NCBI GenBank assembly: GCA_041398745.1
Contig: JAWKUB010000007.1
Span: 1 to 64,000, forward strand
DNA from: JACKHO01 sp041398745
GTDB taxonomy: Bacteria > Planctomycetota > Planctomycetia > Planctomycetales > Planctomycetaceae
Length of the DNA: 64,000 nt
Direction: 5' to 3'
Positions 26,070 to 35,276 of this stretch are shown piece by piece. The translations under genes were made by a program, and so were the position numbers. Each line of letters begins with the position of its first letter. Position 1 is the first letter of the stretch. The notes under the pieces are model-generated. The model made no database searches. It saw nothing but the letters and a program-made list of their open reading frames with translations, and was not told the origin of the DNA.

Positions 26070-27371
26070 CTAACCGCGTCGAATGGCTTCCATGGGGGAC
26101 AGGCGGGCTGCCAGAAAGGCTGGGTACACTCCGCCGAGAATTCCCATGCCAATGCTGAATAGCACGGCAAACACCAGCAATTGCGGGCTGGCGAATAGTT
26201 GCATGCGGTCGGGCCAGTTCCAGTTGATAACGTGTGTCGCAACCCAACCGAAGAAGGCACCGAGAATGCCGCCAATGAGACCAATCAGGGCACTTTCAAA
26301 CGTGACCAGCGAAACAATGTCGCGTGCCCGCCAGCCGTTGGCTCGCAGAATGCCGAAGTCGATGGTCCGTTCGGTTACACTCATCAGCATGGTGTTCACA
26401 ATGCTGAGTACGGCAATGACCACACCAATGGTGGTCATGACAGTCAGGAACAAATTCAAATCCTCGGTGAACTCATCGAACCGTTCCGCCCAGTCTTCGG
26501 CGGTGCGTACTTCGATGGCCCCCTTGCCACCGCTGGTTTGTTTGGCAGAGCTGGAGTCATCGCTCGGCTCCTTCCCCTCGGTGACCGCCGGTCGAAGTTG
26601 TTTGTCGAAACTCCGAATGAGCGCTCCGAGCGGATTTTCTCCACTGGTTGACTGCGATCGCCAAATGCCGTCCGATCGCCCCGAGAACTGTTCTTCGAGT
26701 TCCGCCTTCAGCTGTGCCTTCGGCACCGTGTCGTCGATTTCCATGTAGTAGCAGGAAACGGTGTTTTCATCGAACCGCGTGGTGCGTCGCACGCTTTCAA
26801 TATCCATGAGAATGCTGACGTCAATCATCATAGAGCCGGAGTGATAAATCCCTACGACATGGCAGTCCACGCCGCCAATATTGATGTCGTCGTTGACACC
26901 TTTTTCCTGCTCTTCCGCAATGGCCTGACTGAGAATGCAGTTGAGCGTCCCCTGATCTTCCATTTCGAGAAAGCGACCTGCCACAATGTTTTCCCGATAC
27001 ACGTCGCGGTTTAATTGCAGTCGGCTGGAAATCTCTAGGCCCAGCAAGAATCGCGGCGGCGAAATGACCGACTCACCTTCGAGCAGGTTAATCCGACTGA
27101 GTACTTCTGGGTTCACGACCCGCAAGCCGGGATGTGCTTCCAACTCTTCTTCCCACGAGGCGGGCAGCGTTGAGAAAATGGGAACCGGTGCCCCGCGCTG
27201 CTGAACGAGCAGGCCGGGAATTTGCTGGAACGCCTGATTCACCGCCTGGTCAATTCCTTCGGCAATCGAGAACAGCCCCACCATCCCCGCGATGGCAACC
27301 GTCAGTCCGAGCGTGGACAGGCTCGACCGCAACTTTCGACTGGCAAGATTCGACAATGCAAACGCGAACAT
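26070..27371 (-). CDS. FtsX/MacB-type ABC transporter permease
   Basis: A 433-residue inner-membrane permease of the MacB/LolC kind, involved in export or lipoprotein handling. One membrane segment near residue 20-40, a large periplasmic MacB-type domain (about 45-290), then three segments in the C-terminal FtsX domain (about 310-425), ending with the conserved YPAFLAARLSPMEAIRRG. An acidic Ser/Gly-rich insertion (about 250-285) is unusual. No ATPase gene is adjacent, so the partner is elsewhere. It lies 104 bases downstream of the unknown membrane gene and ends the asnB run. Confidence 0.88.
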   Translation of the reverse strand: MFAFALSNLASRKLRSSLSTLGLTVAIAGMVGLFSIAEGIDQAVNQAFQQIPGLLVQQRGAPVPIFSTLPASWEEELEAHPGLRVVNPEVLSRINLLEGESVISPPRFLLGLEISSRLQLNRDVYRENIVAGRFLEMEDQGTLNCILSQAIAEEQEKGVNDDINIGGVDCHVVGIYHSGSMMIDVSILMDIESVRRTTRFDENTVSCYYMEIDDTVPKAQLKAELEEQFSGRSDGIWRSQSTSGENPLGALIRSFDKQLRPAVTEGKEPSDDSSSAKQTSGGKGAIEVRTAEDWAERFDEFTEDLNLFLTVMTTIGVVIAVLSIVNTMLMSVTERTIDFGILRANGWRARDIVSLVTFESALIGLIGGILGAFFGWVATHVINWNWPDRMQLFASPQLLVFAVLFSIGMGILGGVYPAFLAARLSPMEAIRRG

Positions 27372-27475
27372 GGATCGACAACTTGCCTGATAAGGAAACG
27401 AAAACGCAACGAAATGGGAAACTGGTTTGTGAGGGGAATGGTCTCAGTAATCCGCTGACATCGCAACCGGGGACG

Positions 27476-28093
27476 TCATGTCCGGGTGCTTCCGCTTTGC
27501 GGGGCGGACGCCGCCACCCCTGGGGCTCGTTCAATCATGAGATTGAACACAAATGCTGACACACCGGCGCCCAGCAGGAGTTCCATTAACCAGAAGGTAA
27601 CTGCTGCCGAGACCGGCCATTCTCCGAGTTGTGAAACGCGAAGCTGCAGGTAATCGGTGAGTTGTCGATTGCCGGTTCTCTTCAACTCTTCGTATTCCGC
27701 TTGTGCGATGGGGTCGAGGTCTGCTTCCGACTCCAGTAGCGTTAGTGCCAGCTTGAACTGTGGGTCTTCAGCCCGGCGAATTCCATCTTGCCGGTACTCG
27801 ACAAACGACATCCCGGTGGTGTTGAGCAATCCCAGCAGCGTCGCCGCAAACACAAAACAGTGCGTCCAATTGCCGCGTTGGCCCAATCGCATCCATTGCC
27901 AAATCAGCCCGGAGAGAATTCCAATGGCCAGCCCGAACACGGCGTACTGAATGACGAGTCGCTTCAAGTCCGCAGGAACTTGTGCCATGACCAGCGAGAG
28001 TGCCCACACAAGAGCCGCCAGACCAACAAGCCAGAATCGCCAGTCGAAACCAGACTGCGGTGATGCTTCAGCGACTGCCTTCGTTTCGCTCAT
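27476..28093 (-). CDS. unknown membrane protein, DUF4199-like layout
   Basis: Four hydrophobic segments in 205 residues: about 20-42, 48-68, 78-97 and 160-185. The stretch between the third and fourth is polar and acidic (residues 105-155). The arrangement resembles DUF4199 proteins, but I would not assign the family. The ATG overlaps the stop codon of asnB by four bases (ATGA), so translation is coupled to it. The end is a short Pro/Ser tail. Confidence 0.68.
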   Translation of the reverse strand: MSETKAVAEASPQSGFDWRFWLVGLAALVWALSLVMAQVPADLKRLVIQYAVFGLAIGILSGLIWQWMRLGQRGNWTHCFVFAATLLGLLNTTGMSFVEYRQDGIRRAEDPQFKLALTLLESEADLDPIAQAEYEELKRTGNRQLTDYLQLRVSQLGEWPVSAAVTFWLMELLLGAGVSAFVFNLMIERAPGVAASAPQSGSTRT

Positions 28094-30051
28094 GTCTGTT
28101 GTCCCGGAATCATGGGCGCTGAAGTGGGAACGTCACCATCAATGAACATTCTGTGCCACTGCTCGAATACGACGAGGTTCCAGAGTCGGTAACGATGGTC
28201 CCACTTCCCGGATTGATGTTCGTTCACGAGACGATGAATGGTCTCCGGTCGGAAATACCCGCGCGACAGAAAACGGTCGGTCAGCAGAGTTTCGTCGAGC
28301 AGGCTCCGAAGTTCGTTGCGAAACCAATGGTCAATGGGAACACCGAATCCCATCTTGGGCCGCGCCTTGATGGAGTCGGGTAGCAGGTCGGAGAAGGTTT
28401 CGATGAGGATTTTCTTCTGCGCCGTGGCTGAGAACTTCAGCTCAATGGGCATGCGGGCTGCCAGTTCGACGACTCGATGGTCCAGAAACGGACTGCGGGC
28501 TTCGAGGCTGAACGCCATGCTGGCAATGTCGACCTTCGTCAGAATGTCGCACGGTAAATAGGTGTGGACATCGGCACATGTTGTACGGGTGACGAAGTCT
28601 CGATTCGGGCACGCTTTGTATGCGTCGAGAATGATGTCGCTGGAATCATAGCTATCGAGCGACTGCCGAAACTCAGACGTGTAAAGATCGCTACGGGCTT
28701 CGTGGTCGAAGATTCCAATCCAACGCAGGTAACGCAGCTCGGGCGACGCACTGATGGCCGACAGAAACCGCTTGAGCCGCCGGCCGAAGGAACGCTGACT
28801 CTGTGAGGAGGGAATAACTTGCTGCCACAGTTTCCAGCCAAACATATTCCGCATGAATGCCGGGAGTCGATCCATTTGTCCGGCCAAATGCACCGCACGA
28901 TAGCGTGGATACCCCGCAAACAGCTCGTCACCGCCGTCACCTGACAATGCAACAGTCACCAACTGGCGAGTCACCTCGGACAGGTACATGGTCGGGATGG
29001 CAGAACTGTCACCAAACGGTTCGTCGTAATGCCAAATGAGGCGAGGTAAGGTTTCGAGAACTGAAGGTTCGACGACATACTCGTGATGGTTCGTCCCCAG
29101 CAATTCGGCTGCTTCCCGCGCGTAGCGGCGTTCGTCGAATTCGGGAATGGAAAACCCGATTGAAAACGTATGAATGGGATTGGGCGACAGTGACTGCATC
29201 AAACCGGAAATGATGGTGGAGTCAATTCCGCCGGAGAGAAATGAACCAATGGGAACATCGGACCGCATTCGCAGCCGGACCGACTCGGTCAACGTTTCCC
29301 GCAACTCCCGTGACCATTGCGCAGCACTCAGTGGCGATGCGGTTTCCGGAACTGCTTCGTATTCAGGACTCCAGTAGCGGTGAACAGTGAGTTCGTTCGC
29401 CTCGTAAATCGCCAAGTGTGCCGGAGGAAGTTTGGCATACCCTTTGAGAATGGAATGAGGATGCGGCACGTACTGGTAAGTGAGAAACTGTTCGACGGCT
29501 CGAGGATCAACCTCTCGCGGCACCCCAGGGACCTGAAGAATCGATTTCAGTTCACTTGCGTAGATAAGTCGATCATCTTCCTGACGATATAACAGCGGCT
29601 TTTGACCGAGGCGGTCGCGTGCCAGCAGCAATCGATGCTTCGGGCCATCCCAAAGTGCGATGGCGAACATCCCGCGCAAGTGCTTAATGCAGTCGGCCCC
29701 ATGCTCCTCGTAAAGATGCACAATGACTTCCGTGTCAGATGACGTCGCAAACGTGTGTCCCTTGGCCAGCAGGTCTTCCCGTAATTCGCGGTAGTTGTAG
29801 ACCTCTCCATTCAGTGTGACCCAAATGGTTCCGTCTTCATTCGAAAGTGGCTGGTGTCCTCCGGAAAGGTCGATAATTGATAACCGACGAAAGCCAAGTG
29901 CGCACTGGATGCCGCGAGACGATTCGGGACTGAAAAACTCGCCAGCGTCATCCGGCCCGCGGTGAACAATGACATCGGTCATGCGCCGCAGCACAGAAGT
30001 GGAAATCGCTTTGTCTGGACGAGACCATACCGCCCCTGCGATGCCGCACAT
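28090..30051 (-). CDS. asnB: asparagine synthase (glutamine-hydrolysing)
   Basis: Makes asparagine from aspartate using glutamine nitrogen and ATP; members of this long form also amidate envelope sugars or peptides. The start is MCGIAG, since Cys2 must become the N-terminal nucleophile; 12 upstream in-frame codons are ignored. Glutaminase motifs HRGPDDAG (30-37) and NGEVYN (81-86), synthetase pyrophosphate loop SGGIDS (273-278). At 653 residues it belongs to the longer AsnB group common in exopolysaccharide loci. It overlaps the next gene and lies four bases after the small membrane protein gene, so it is in an operon. Confidence 0.93.
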   Translation of the reverse strand: MCGIAGAVWSRPDKAISTSVLRRMTDVIVHRGPDDAGEFFSPESSRGIQCALGFRRLSIIDLSGGHQPLSNEDGTIWVTLNGEVYNYRELREDLLAKGHTFATSSDTEVIVHLYEEHGADCIKHLRGMFAIALWDGPKHRLLLARDRLGQKPLLYRQEDDRLIYASELKSILQVPGVPREVDPRAVEQFLTYQYVPHPHSILKGYAKLPPAHLAIYEANELTVHRYWSPEYEAVPETASPLSAAQWSRELRETLTESVRLRMRSDVPIGSFLSGGIDSTIISGLMQSLSPNPIHTFSIGFSIPEFDERRYAREAAELLGTNHHEYVVEPSVLETLPRLIWHYDEPFGDSSAIPTMYLSEVTRQLVTVALSGDGGDELFAGYPRYRAVHLAGQMDRLPAFMRNMFGWKLWQQVIPSSQSQRSFGRRLKRFLSAISASPELRYLRWIGIFDHEARSDLYTSEFRQSLDSYDSSDIILDAYKACPNRDFVTRTTCADVHTYLPCDILTKVDIASMAFSLEARSPFLDHRVVELAARMPIELKFSATAQKKILIETFSDLLPDSIKARPKMGFGVPIDHWFRNELRSLLDETLLTDRFLSRGYFRPETIHRLVNEHQSGKWDHRYRLWNLVVFEQWHRMFIDGDVPTSAPMIPGQQT

Positions 30052-30055
30052 GCAG

Positions 30056-30226
30056 TTACTCCGACTTGTCGCGGAGGGAATGTCCAATCATGAACATTGC
30101 CGCTCCGACAATGGTCATGCCAGGCATCCAGAGCAGTTGAAAGCCAAAGTTCAGTTGCCAGAAAATGAGCAGTGGTAAAAACACCAGTGCAGCAAACTGC
30201 ATGACGAATCCAATGGTGTTCTTCAC
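30056..30226 (-). CDS. small two-segment membrane protein, 56 aa
   Basis: A short gene with a GTG start at 30226 and a TAA at 30056-30058. The product is MKNTIGFVMQFAALVFLPLL continuing into a second hydrophobic segment (about 33-48) and ending HSLRDKSE, i.e. a hairpin of two membrane helices. AGGAAG lies about ten bases upstream. It is only four bases from asnB and 56 bases after the zinc metallopeptidase, so it sits inside the operon. The tight packing and a regular hydrophobic pattern make it likely real. An ATG eight codons in is an alternative start. Function unknown. Confidence 0.65.
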   Translation of the reverse strand: MKNTIGFVMQFAALVFLPLLIFWQLNFGFQLLWMPGMTIVGAAMFMIGHSLRDKSE

Positions 30227-30282
30227 GGGGCTTTTGCTTCCTGTTTTATTGCCACTGGCAAAAGTTGAATTCAGTGAGTCGA

Positions 30283-31164
30283 CTACAGGGAATTGGAGGA
30301 AAAGAATTCTTCCAGAATTTCCGGTGAAACCTTACCGGTTTGCATACCTTTTTTGTACCACCGCACGCGCTGTTCTGATGATCCGTGCGTGAACTTCTCC
30401 TGAAACACACGTCCGGTTGCTTGCCGCTGCAGTGTGTCATCGCCAATAGCGTTGGCCGCCCGCAGTCCTTCTTCGACGTCACCTTCCTCGAGAATGTTGC
30501 GGGCTCTCTGGGCGTGGTGAGCCCAGACACCGGCCAGATAGTCGGCCTGAAGTTCGAGTCGCACACTCAGTTGATTTCCTTCCACTTCACTCATCGCTTG
30601 TTGAGCCCGATGTACCTGATCGGAAATCCCCAGCTGATTTTGCACGTGATGGCCGACTTCGTGGGCAATGACGTAGGCTTGGGCAAAGTCACCAGGAGCA
30701 CCGAAGCGTCGGTCGAGTTCGTCGAAGAATTCGAGATCAATGTAAACACACTCATCAGCCGGGCAATAGAACGGCCCCATTGAGGCTTGTCCGACTCCGC
30801 AACCTGTTTGTGTCTGGTCGCGAAACACGACCATTTTCGGCGGCTCATAATCTTGTCCGAACGCCCGGGGAAAAAGGTCTCCCCACACGTCTTCCGTGTC
30901 GGCCAGAATGACCGAGGCCATGTCAAACAGTTGTTCTTCCTCGGGCGACGCTGGTCCGACGTCGCCTGCATCGGGCATGTTGACTTGTTGCTGCTGCTGT
31001 TGCACGAACAGCTTCAACGCCTTGTTGAAGTCTCCCCCAGAGAGTATGAACACCAAGAGCACGAGCAGCAGTCCGCCGCCGCCAATTGCTGCCCCGCGAG
31101 GCATTTTCTGGCCGCGTCGATCTTCTACGTTGTCACTGCGTCGACCGTCTTCCCACCGTACCAT
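30283..31164 (-). CDS. neutral zinc metallopeptidase, YpfJ/KPN_02809 family
   Basis: Membrane-anchored metalloprotease of 293 residues. One membrane segment (about 26-42) follows a short cytoplasmic start, then a poly-Gln linker (55-60). The zinc motif HEVGHH gives His168, Glu169 and His172; the third ligand is in the following helix with LQADYLAGVWAHH (Glu/Asp-rich). This family has no firmly known substrate. The ATG at 31164 is well placed. It is first in a run followed by the 56-residue membrane protein and asnB. Confidence 0.9.
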   Translation of the reverse strand: MVRWEDGRRSDNVEDRRGQKMPRGAAIGGGGLLLVLLVFILSGGDFNKALKLFVQQQQQQVNMPDAGDVGPASPEEEQLFDMASVILADTEDVWGDLFPRAFGQDYEPPKMVVFRDQTQTGCGVGQASMGPFYCPADECVYIDLEFFDELDRRFGAPGDFAQAYVIAHEVGHHVQNQLGISDQVHRAQQAMSEVEGNQLSVRLELQADYLAGVWAHHAQRARNILEEGDVEEGLRAANAIGDDTLQRQATGRVFQEKFTHGSSEQRVRWYKKGMQTGKVSPEILEEFFSSNSL

Positions 31165-31267
31165 TTGAATTCTCCTGGCATTGACACGGACAGGTTCGTG
31201 TCGGTGATGCCACGCATGTTCTTGTAAGGATCAATCTATTTCACACGAACTTCCGACGACAGGCAAC

Positions 31268-32500
31268 CTAATGGAATTCCAGAGGGTGCTCACCCACACA
31301 GAATCCCTGAATTGGTTGGGCAGGATGGCTTTTGATGTACTGCACTACGTCGTCCACGGAGAGCGAGTCGATGGCTGCGCGGATTTCCGTAAGTGTCTGC
31401 ACACGTGTGAGATAAAACCAGTCACGGGCAATTGAGCCAGCGCGGGACGGCGTCGATTCCTGTTGCATAATGAGCGAGCTTTTGGCTCGGGCCTTACAAC
31501 GATCCAATTCGTCTTCGGTAATTCCGTTCTCTAAATCGCGAATGACCTGCAGCATGACATCGAGCGTTTCCTGCGCTCGCTCAGTCGTCGTCCCCGCATA
31601 CGCCATGACATGGCCCACATGCGGCAAACTGCTGAGGCTGGCGTCCACCGAATAGCACAGTCCTCGCTTTTCCCGGACTTCGGTGAACAGTCGAGCGCTA
31701 CTGCCGCCACTGAGAATCCCTACCGCTGCCCACGCTGCGTAGTAGTCCTTGTGCCCGAACGGGACGGCGGGGTAGGCCAGGCCGATGTGCGTTTGATTCG
31801 AAGGATGATGCAGAAACTGATCTGAGAAGTCCGGCGGCCGGGCGATGATTTCTGCTTCCGGGAGGGATTTCCATTCGCCAAATGTCCGCGACACGACGTC
31901 GAACATCTGCTGCGGATCGACATTTCCGGCAATACCAATCAACGTGCCGTTTGGCCGGATGTTGCGACGAAAATGGTCGACGATCGTCTGCCGCGAAATG
32001 TTGGGGAGTTCTTCGAGAGTTCCATCGGAGTTGCGGCTCCAGGGAGAGTCGTAGACCCTGCGACGCAGTTCGACAAATACCCGGCGTTGCGGTTCATCCT
32101 CCTGAGCCAACAGGTGCTGTTCCACGCCGCTCAGTGCCGCCGCAAACTGATCCTCCGGCAGGTGCGGACGCATCATGACGTCGCCGTAAAGCTCCAGCGC
32201 GGACGAAACTTGTGAGGCGAGGGTCGCTCCCGTGAACGAAATGAAATTCCAGCCGGCGCTTTCGTTGCTCTGAACTCCATAACCGTCCAGGGTGTCGATG
32301 AGTTCGCGACTGTTTCGTTCACCGGCGCCCCGCATAATGAGGTCGGCCAGGACCGCGGCAGTTCCATTAACGCCCTCCGATTCATGAATGCTGCCCGCCG
32401 GAACCAGAATGGCATAGGCGGCCGACTGAACATGAGACATCGGTTCCACCAACAGGGTGAGCCCGTTCTCAAGCTGAAAACTCGAAATTGACTGTTGCAT
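31268..32500 (-). CDS. M16-family protein lacking the HxxEH zinc motif
   Basis: Pitrilysin/processing-peptidase fold, 410 residues, with the two M16 domains (about 10-190 and 195-400). In catalytic members residues after GxA read HFLEH; here the same place reads AVLAD (49-53), so both zinc His and the base Glu are missing. The downstream parts such as ARLFTEVREKRGLCYSV and the RxxY-type motif are intact, as in the non-catalytic partner subunits of heterodimeric M16 enzymes. No catalytic partner lies next to it. Start ATG at 32500; a longer upstream frame of 44 codons would overlap the divergent gene's promoter. Confidence 0.88.
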   Translation of the reverse strand: MQQSISSFQLENGLTLLVEPMSHVQSAAYAILVPAGSIHESEGVNGTAAVLADLIMRGAGERNSRELIDTLDGYGVQSNESAGWNFISFTGATLASQVSSALELYGDVMMRPHLPEDQFAAALSGVEQHLLAQEDEPQRRVFVELRRRVYDSPWSRNSDGTLEELPNISRQTIVDHFRRNIRPNGTLIGIAGNVDPQQMFDVVSRTFGEWKSLPEAEIIARPPDFSDQFLHHPSNQTHIGLAYPAVPFGHKDYYAAWAAVGILSGGSSARLFTEVREKRGLCYSVDASLSSLPHVGHVMAYAGTTTERAQETLDVMLQVIRDLENGITEDELDRCKARAKSSLIMQQESTPSRAGSIARDWFYLTRVQTLTEIRAAIDSLSVDDVVQYIKSHPAQPIQGFCVGEHPLEFH

Positions 32501-32647
32501 AAATGGCGTCTTTAGATGGAACAAAGCGTTGCGACATGGTAGTCCCCCCGCCGCCGGAAGCAATCCCCGCCGCCATGATTGGCGAAATTGTTGAGGGGTT
32601 GTCAAAATTGCCCTGCGGTTCACTTTTACCACTCGAGATTACCCTCC

Positions 32648-33433
32648 GTGTCCACTTCAACCACGACATCTGAAACCAGTTTCACCACTGACGAAGTGGC
32701 CAGCTTCCAGCGCGATGGCTACGTCATTGTGAGAAATATGTGTCCGCCGCAGCTGGTTGAACGCATGCGCGCGGTGACGGCAGACAATCTCCAGCGGCTC
32801 GTGGAACCGATTGAATTCGAGGCCGATCTCCAGTACCCCGGGGCTCCAGAGTCACGAAGCGAAGCTGGAGGACGAACCGTGCGGCGTCTCAAACAGGCGC
32901 ATAGCCGGGATTACGTGTTCACAGAATGGTTGACGAACAAAGGTCTGACGAATCGGCTCCAGCAATTGCTTGGGCCTGATATTGTCTGTCCGTTAGCCCA
33001 CCACAACTGCATTATGACCAAGGAACCCCAGTACAGCAGCGACACGGGGTGGCATCAGGACATTCGCTACTGGTCGTTCACGCGGCCTGAACTGGTCAAC
33101 GTCTGGTTGGCGCTTGGTTCGGAACACAAGGAAAATGGTTGCCTGAAACTGATTCCCGGTTCGCACCTGGTCTCATTCGAGAGACACCGTTTCGATGATG
33201 ACGTCTTCTTTCGGACGGATGTGGAAGAGAATCAGCCATTGCTGGATCAGGAAGTACTCGCCGAACTCGAACCGGGAGATGTGCTGTTCTTCCATTGCCG
33301 AGCGCTGCACGCTGCCACTCGAAACTACACCACTTCATCGAAACGGTCGGTCGTGTTTACCTTTCGGCCGGTCGACAATCCTCCCAAACCAGGATCGCGT
33401 TCCGCCTCGTCGCCTGAACTGCTGATTCATTAA
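32648..33433 (+). CDS. phytanoyl-CoA dioxygenase family protein
   Basis: Fe(II)/2-oxoglutarate oxygenase of the PhyH fold, 261 residues. Iron ligands are His136 and Asp138 (GWHQDIRYW) and a distal His (His221 in FFHCRALHAATRN), with an Arg in RSVVFTFRP for 2-oxoglutarate. The substrate is unknown. I chose GTG at 32648 because residues before it are not family-like and run into the divergent M16 promoter; no good ribosome site marks it, so the start is uncertain. The YgfZ gene follows 11 bases later, likely in one transcript. Confidence 0.85.
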   Translation: MSTSTTTSETSFTTDEVASFQRDGYVIVRNMCPPQLVERMRAVTADNLQRLVEPIEFEADLQYPGAPESRSEAGGRTVRRLKQAHSRDYVFTEWLTNKGLTNRLQQLLGPDIVCPLAHHNCIMTKEPQYSSDTGWHQDIRYWSFTRPELVNVWLALGSEHKENGCLKLIPGSHLVSFERHRFDDDVFFRTDVEENQPLLDQEVLAELEPGDVLFFHCRALHAATRNYTTSSKRSVVFTFRPVDNPPKPGSRSASSPELLIH

Positions 33434-33444
33434 GACTCGTAATT

Positions 33445-34374
33445 ATGACTGAAGCCACATTGGAAACTCAGGAGCAGGCCGCGGAGTCGGGCTGTGTGCT
33501 GTTCCCTTTGCGGGATTGGACCATTTTGTCGATTACCGGTCCGGAACGACATTCCTTTCTGCACAGCTTCTGCACGAATGATATCAAGGGGATGGCCGCT
33601 GGCGCTGTTTGCGAAGCGTTCATTACAAATGTGAAGGGCCGCATCCTCACGCATGTGCTGGTGCTGAACGAACCGGAGCAATTGACGCTACTGGCAGCTC
33701 CGGGACTCGCTGATTCGTTACTGAAACATCTCCAGATTTATCTCATTGGACTCGAAGCCGAATTGCGTGACGTATCCGCCAGCACAGCCGTGACGTGCCT
33801 GGTTGGTCCTCAATCGGAGGAAATAGCGGAATCGCTTGCTGATTCGGAAGTTCACGTTTCGCGTTACGACTTTCTTGGTCACCCGACGCAAATTGTCGTG
33901 GTCGATCGGGAACAGTTTGCGGCAGTTCAGCAATTAGAGTCGTTCGATGGGGTGACTCTGGGCAACGACAGTGGGTTCGAAGTCCTCCGCATTGCCGCCG
34001 GATTTCCACTTAGTGGACGAGATGTGACCGAAGAGAATCTGGCACAGGAGGCAGCACGCACTGCGCAGGCGATCAATTTTCGCAAAGGCTGCTACCTCGG
34101 ACAGGAACCCATTGCCCGGCTCGATGCCATGGGCCACACCAACAAGGAACTGCGCTGCCTGAGTTGCGATGGTTCACTGGAAATTGAACTCCCCTGTGAA
34201 GTTCATTTCGACGGTCAGACTGTTGGTAAACTGACGTCCCTCGCTTACTCGGCGCAACGTAATGAAACTGTCGGGCTCGCCATGCTACAAACTCGGGCCA
34301 CGGCGCCAGGGACCGAAGTGACTATTGGGGCAGATGGTAAGCACCACATGCAGGTCGTGAGCCGAAGTCCGTAA
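33445..34374 (+). CDS. ygfZ: YgfZ/GcvT-like folate-binding protein
   Basis: Tetrahydrofolate-dependent protein needed for making or repairing some Fe-S clusters, related to the glycine cleavage T-protein. The family signature KGCYLGQE (214-221) with Cys216 is intact, in 309 residues of two GcvT-like domains. ATG at 33445 follows the PhyH-type gene by 11 bases; the SD is weak, which suits coupled translation. A convergent TIM-barrel gene ends 27 bases beyond its stop. Confidence 0.9.
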   Translation: MTEATLETQEQAAESGCVLFPLRDWTILSITGPERHSFLHSFCTNDIKGMAAGAVCEAFITNVKGRILTHVLVLNEPEQLTLLAAPGLADSLLKHLQIYLIGLEAELRDVSASTAVTCLVGPQSEEIAESLADSEVHVSRYDFLGHPTQIVVVDREQFAAVQQLESFDGVTLGNDSGFEVLRIAAGFPLSGRDVTEENLAQEAARTAQAINFRKGCYLGQEPIARLDAMGHTNKELRCLSCDGSLEIELPCEVHFDGQTVGKLTSLAYSAQRNETVGLAMLQTRATAPGTEVTIGADGKHHMQVVSRSP

Positions 34375-34401
34375 GGACTCGGGCCAACCGCAAGCGGGAC
34401 T

Positions 34402-35199
34402 CTATCCGAGGACGAGTAAATTCCGGACGAATGTCGCGGCACGTAATGTGTCGGCAGCGGTATCTGCGCCGGGGCGGCCAGCGACGGTCATCCAGCCCCG
34501 ATATTCAATTTCATGCAGGCTGGCAATGACTTCGTTCCAGTCGACCTCACCGCGTCCGAGGGCCACCTCTTTTCCGCCGCCGAACGACTCCCGAATGCCG
34601 TCTCGGATTCGGACGTGTTGCACGAACTGATGCAGCTCCCGCAGCCATTCGGAGAAGTTGTACCGACACGCAACTGCCGTGAACGGATCGGCCTCGACCG
34701 CCAGTGGGCCGACTTTTATGGACTCGATGAGTTCGACAATTCGCCCCGCATTGTCACCCGAAGGAATAAGTGTCGGGACAACGCCGACCTGATTTGCGTG
34801 AGCGGCAAGTTCTTCCAGAATTTGTCGGGTCAGTTCCGTTGCCGAAGCGTTTTCGGGACTGGGGAGTGGATCACCCACTCGTAATGTGAGTGCACGGGCG
34901 CCTAAATCCCACGCGAATGACATGGCCGACTTGAGGGCTTCAAGTCGAGCTTCGACGTATTCCGGATCGAACAGGGGACGCCGCAAACCAAACGTGGCGG
35001 GGCCCATGTGGAGGTTTCGTTCTTCCAGGTAATGCACCAGTTGACGCCGGGCAGTTGCTCCGAAATCTTCGGCCCGTACCTCTTCTCGCAAGTCGAATTG
35101 GACTCCTTGAACACCCATCTCGGCCGCAACGTCAATGGCTTTCCGAATGGGCAGTTCCAGCGGGGCCGTGGCAATTGATATACGCAAGCCGTGCATCAT
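34402..35199 (-). CDS. sugar phosphate isomerase/epimerase (xylose isomerase-like TIM barrel)
   Basis: A 265-residue AP-endonuclease-2-type TIM barrel, as in sugar and inosose epimerases that use a divalent metal. Beta strands such as LRISIATAP, GVQGVQFDL, VGVVPTLIPSG and GPLAVEADP and a terminal GWMTVAGRPGAD follow the family order, with the metal-site Glu in AVEAD region and His in HVRIRDG. Length is slightly short. The start is one of two adjacent ATGs (35199 or 35196); no ribosome site is obvious. The substrate cannot be deduced. Confidence 0.82.
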   Translation of the reverse strand: MMHGLRISIATAPLELPIRKAIDVAAEMGVQGVQFDLREEVRAEDFGATARRQLVHYLEERNLHMGPATFGLRRPLFDPEYVEARLEALKSAMSFAWDLGARALTLRVGDPLPSPENASATELTRQILEELAAHANQVGVVPTLIPSGDNAGRIVELIESIKVGPLAVEADPFTAVACRYNFSEWLRELHQFVQHVRIRDGIRESFGGGKEVALGRGEVDWNEVIASLHEIEYRGWMTVAGRPGADTAADTLRAATFVRNLLVLG

Positions 35200-35276
35200 A
35201 GGTGTTTTGAACTACTTCAAAAGTCTTAAATTCAACTCAAAGAATCACAAAGATACCGGGCGATTCAAGTCGGAAT

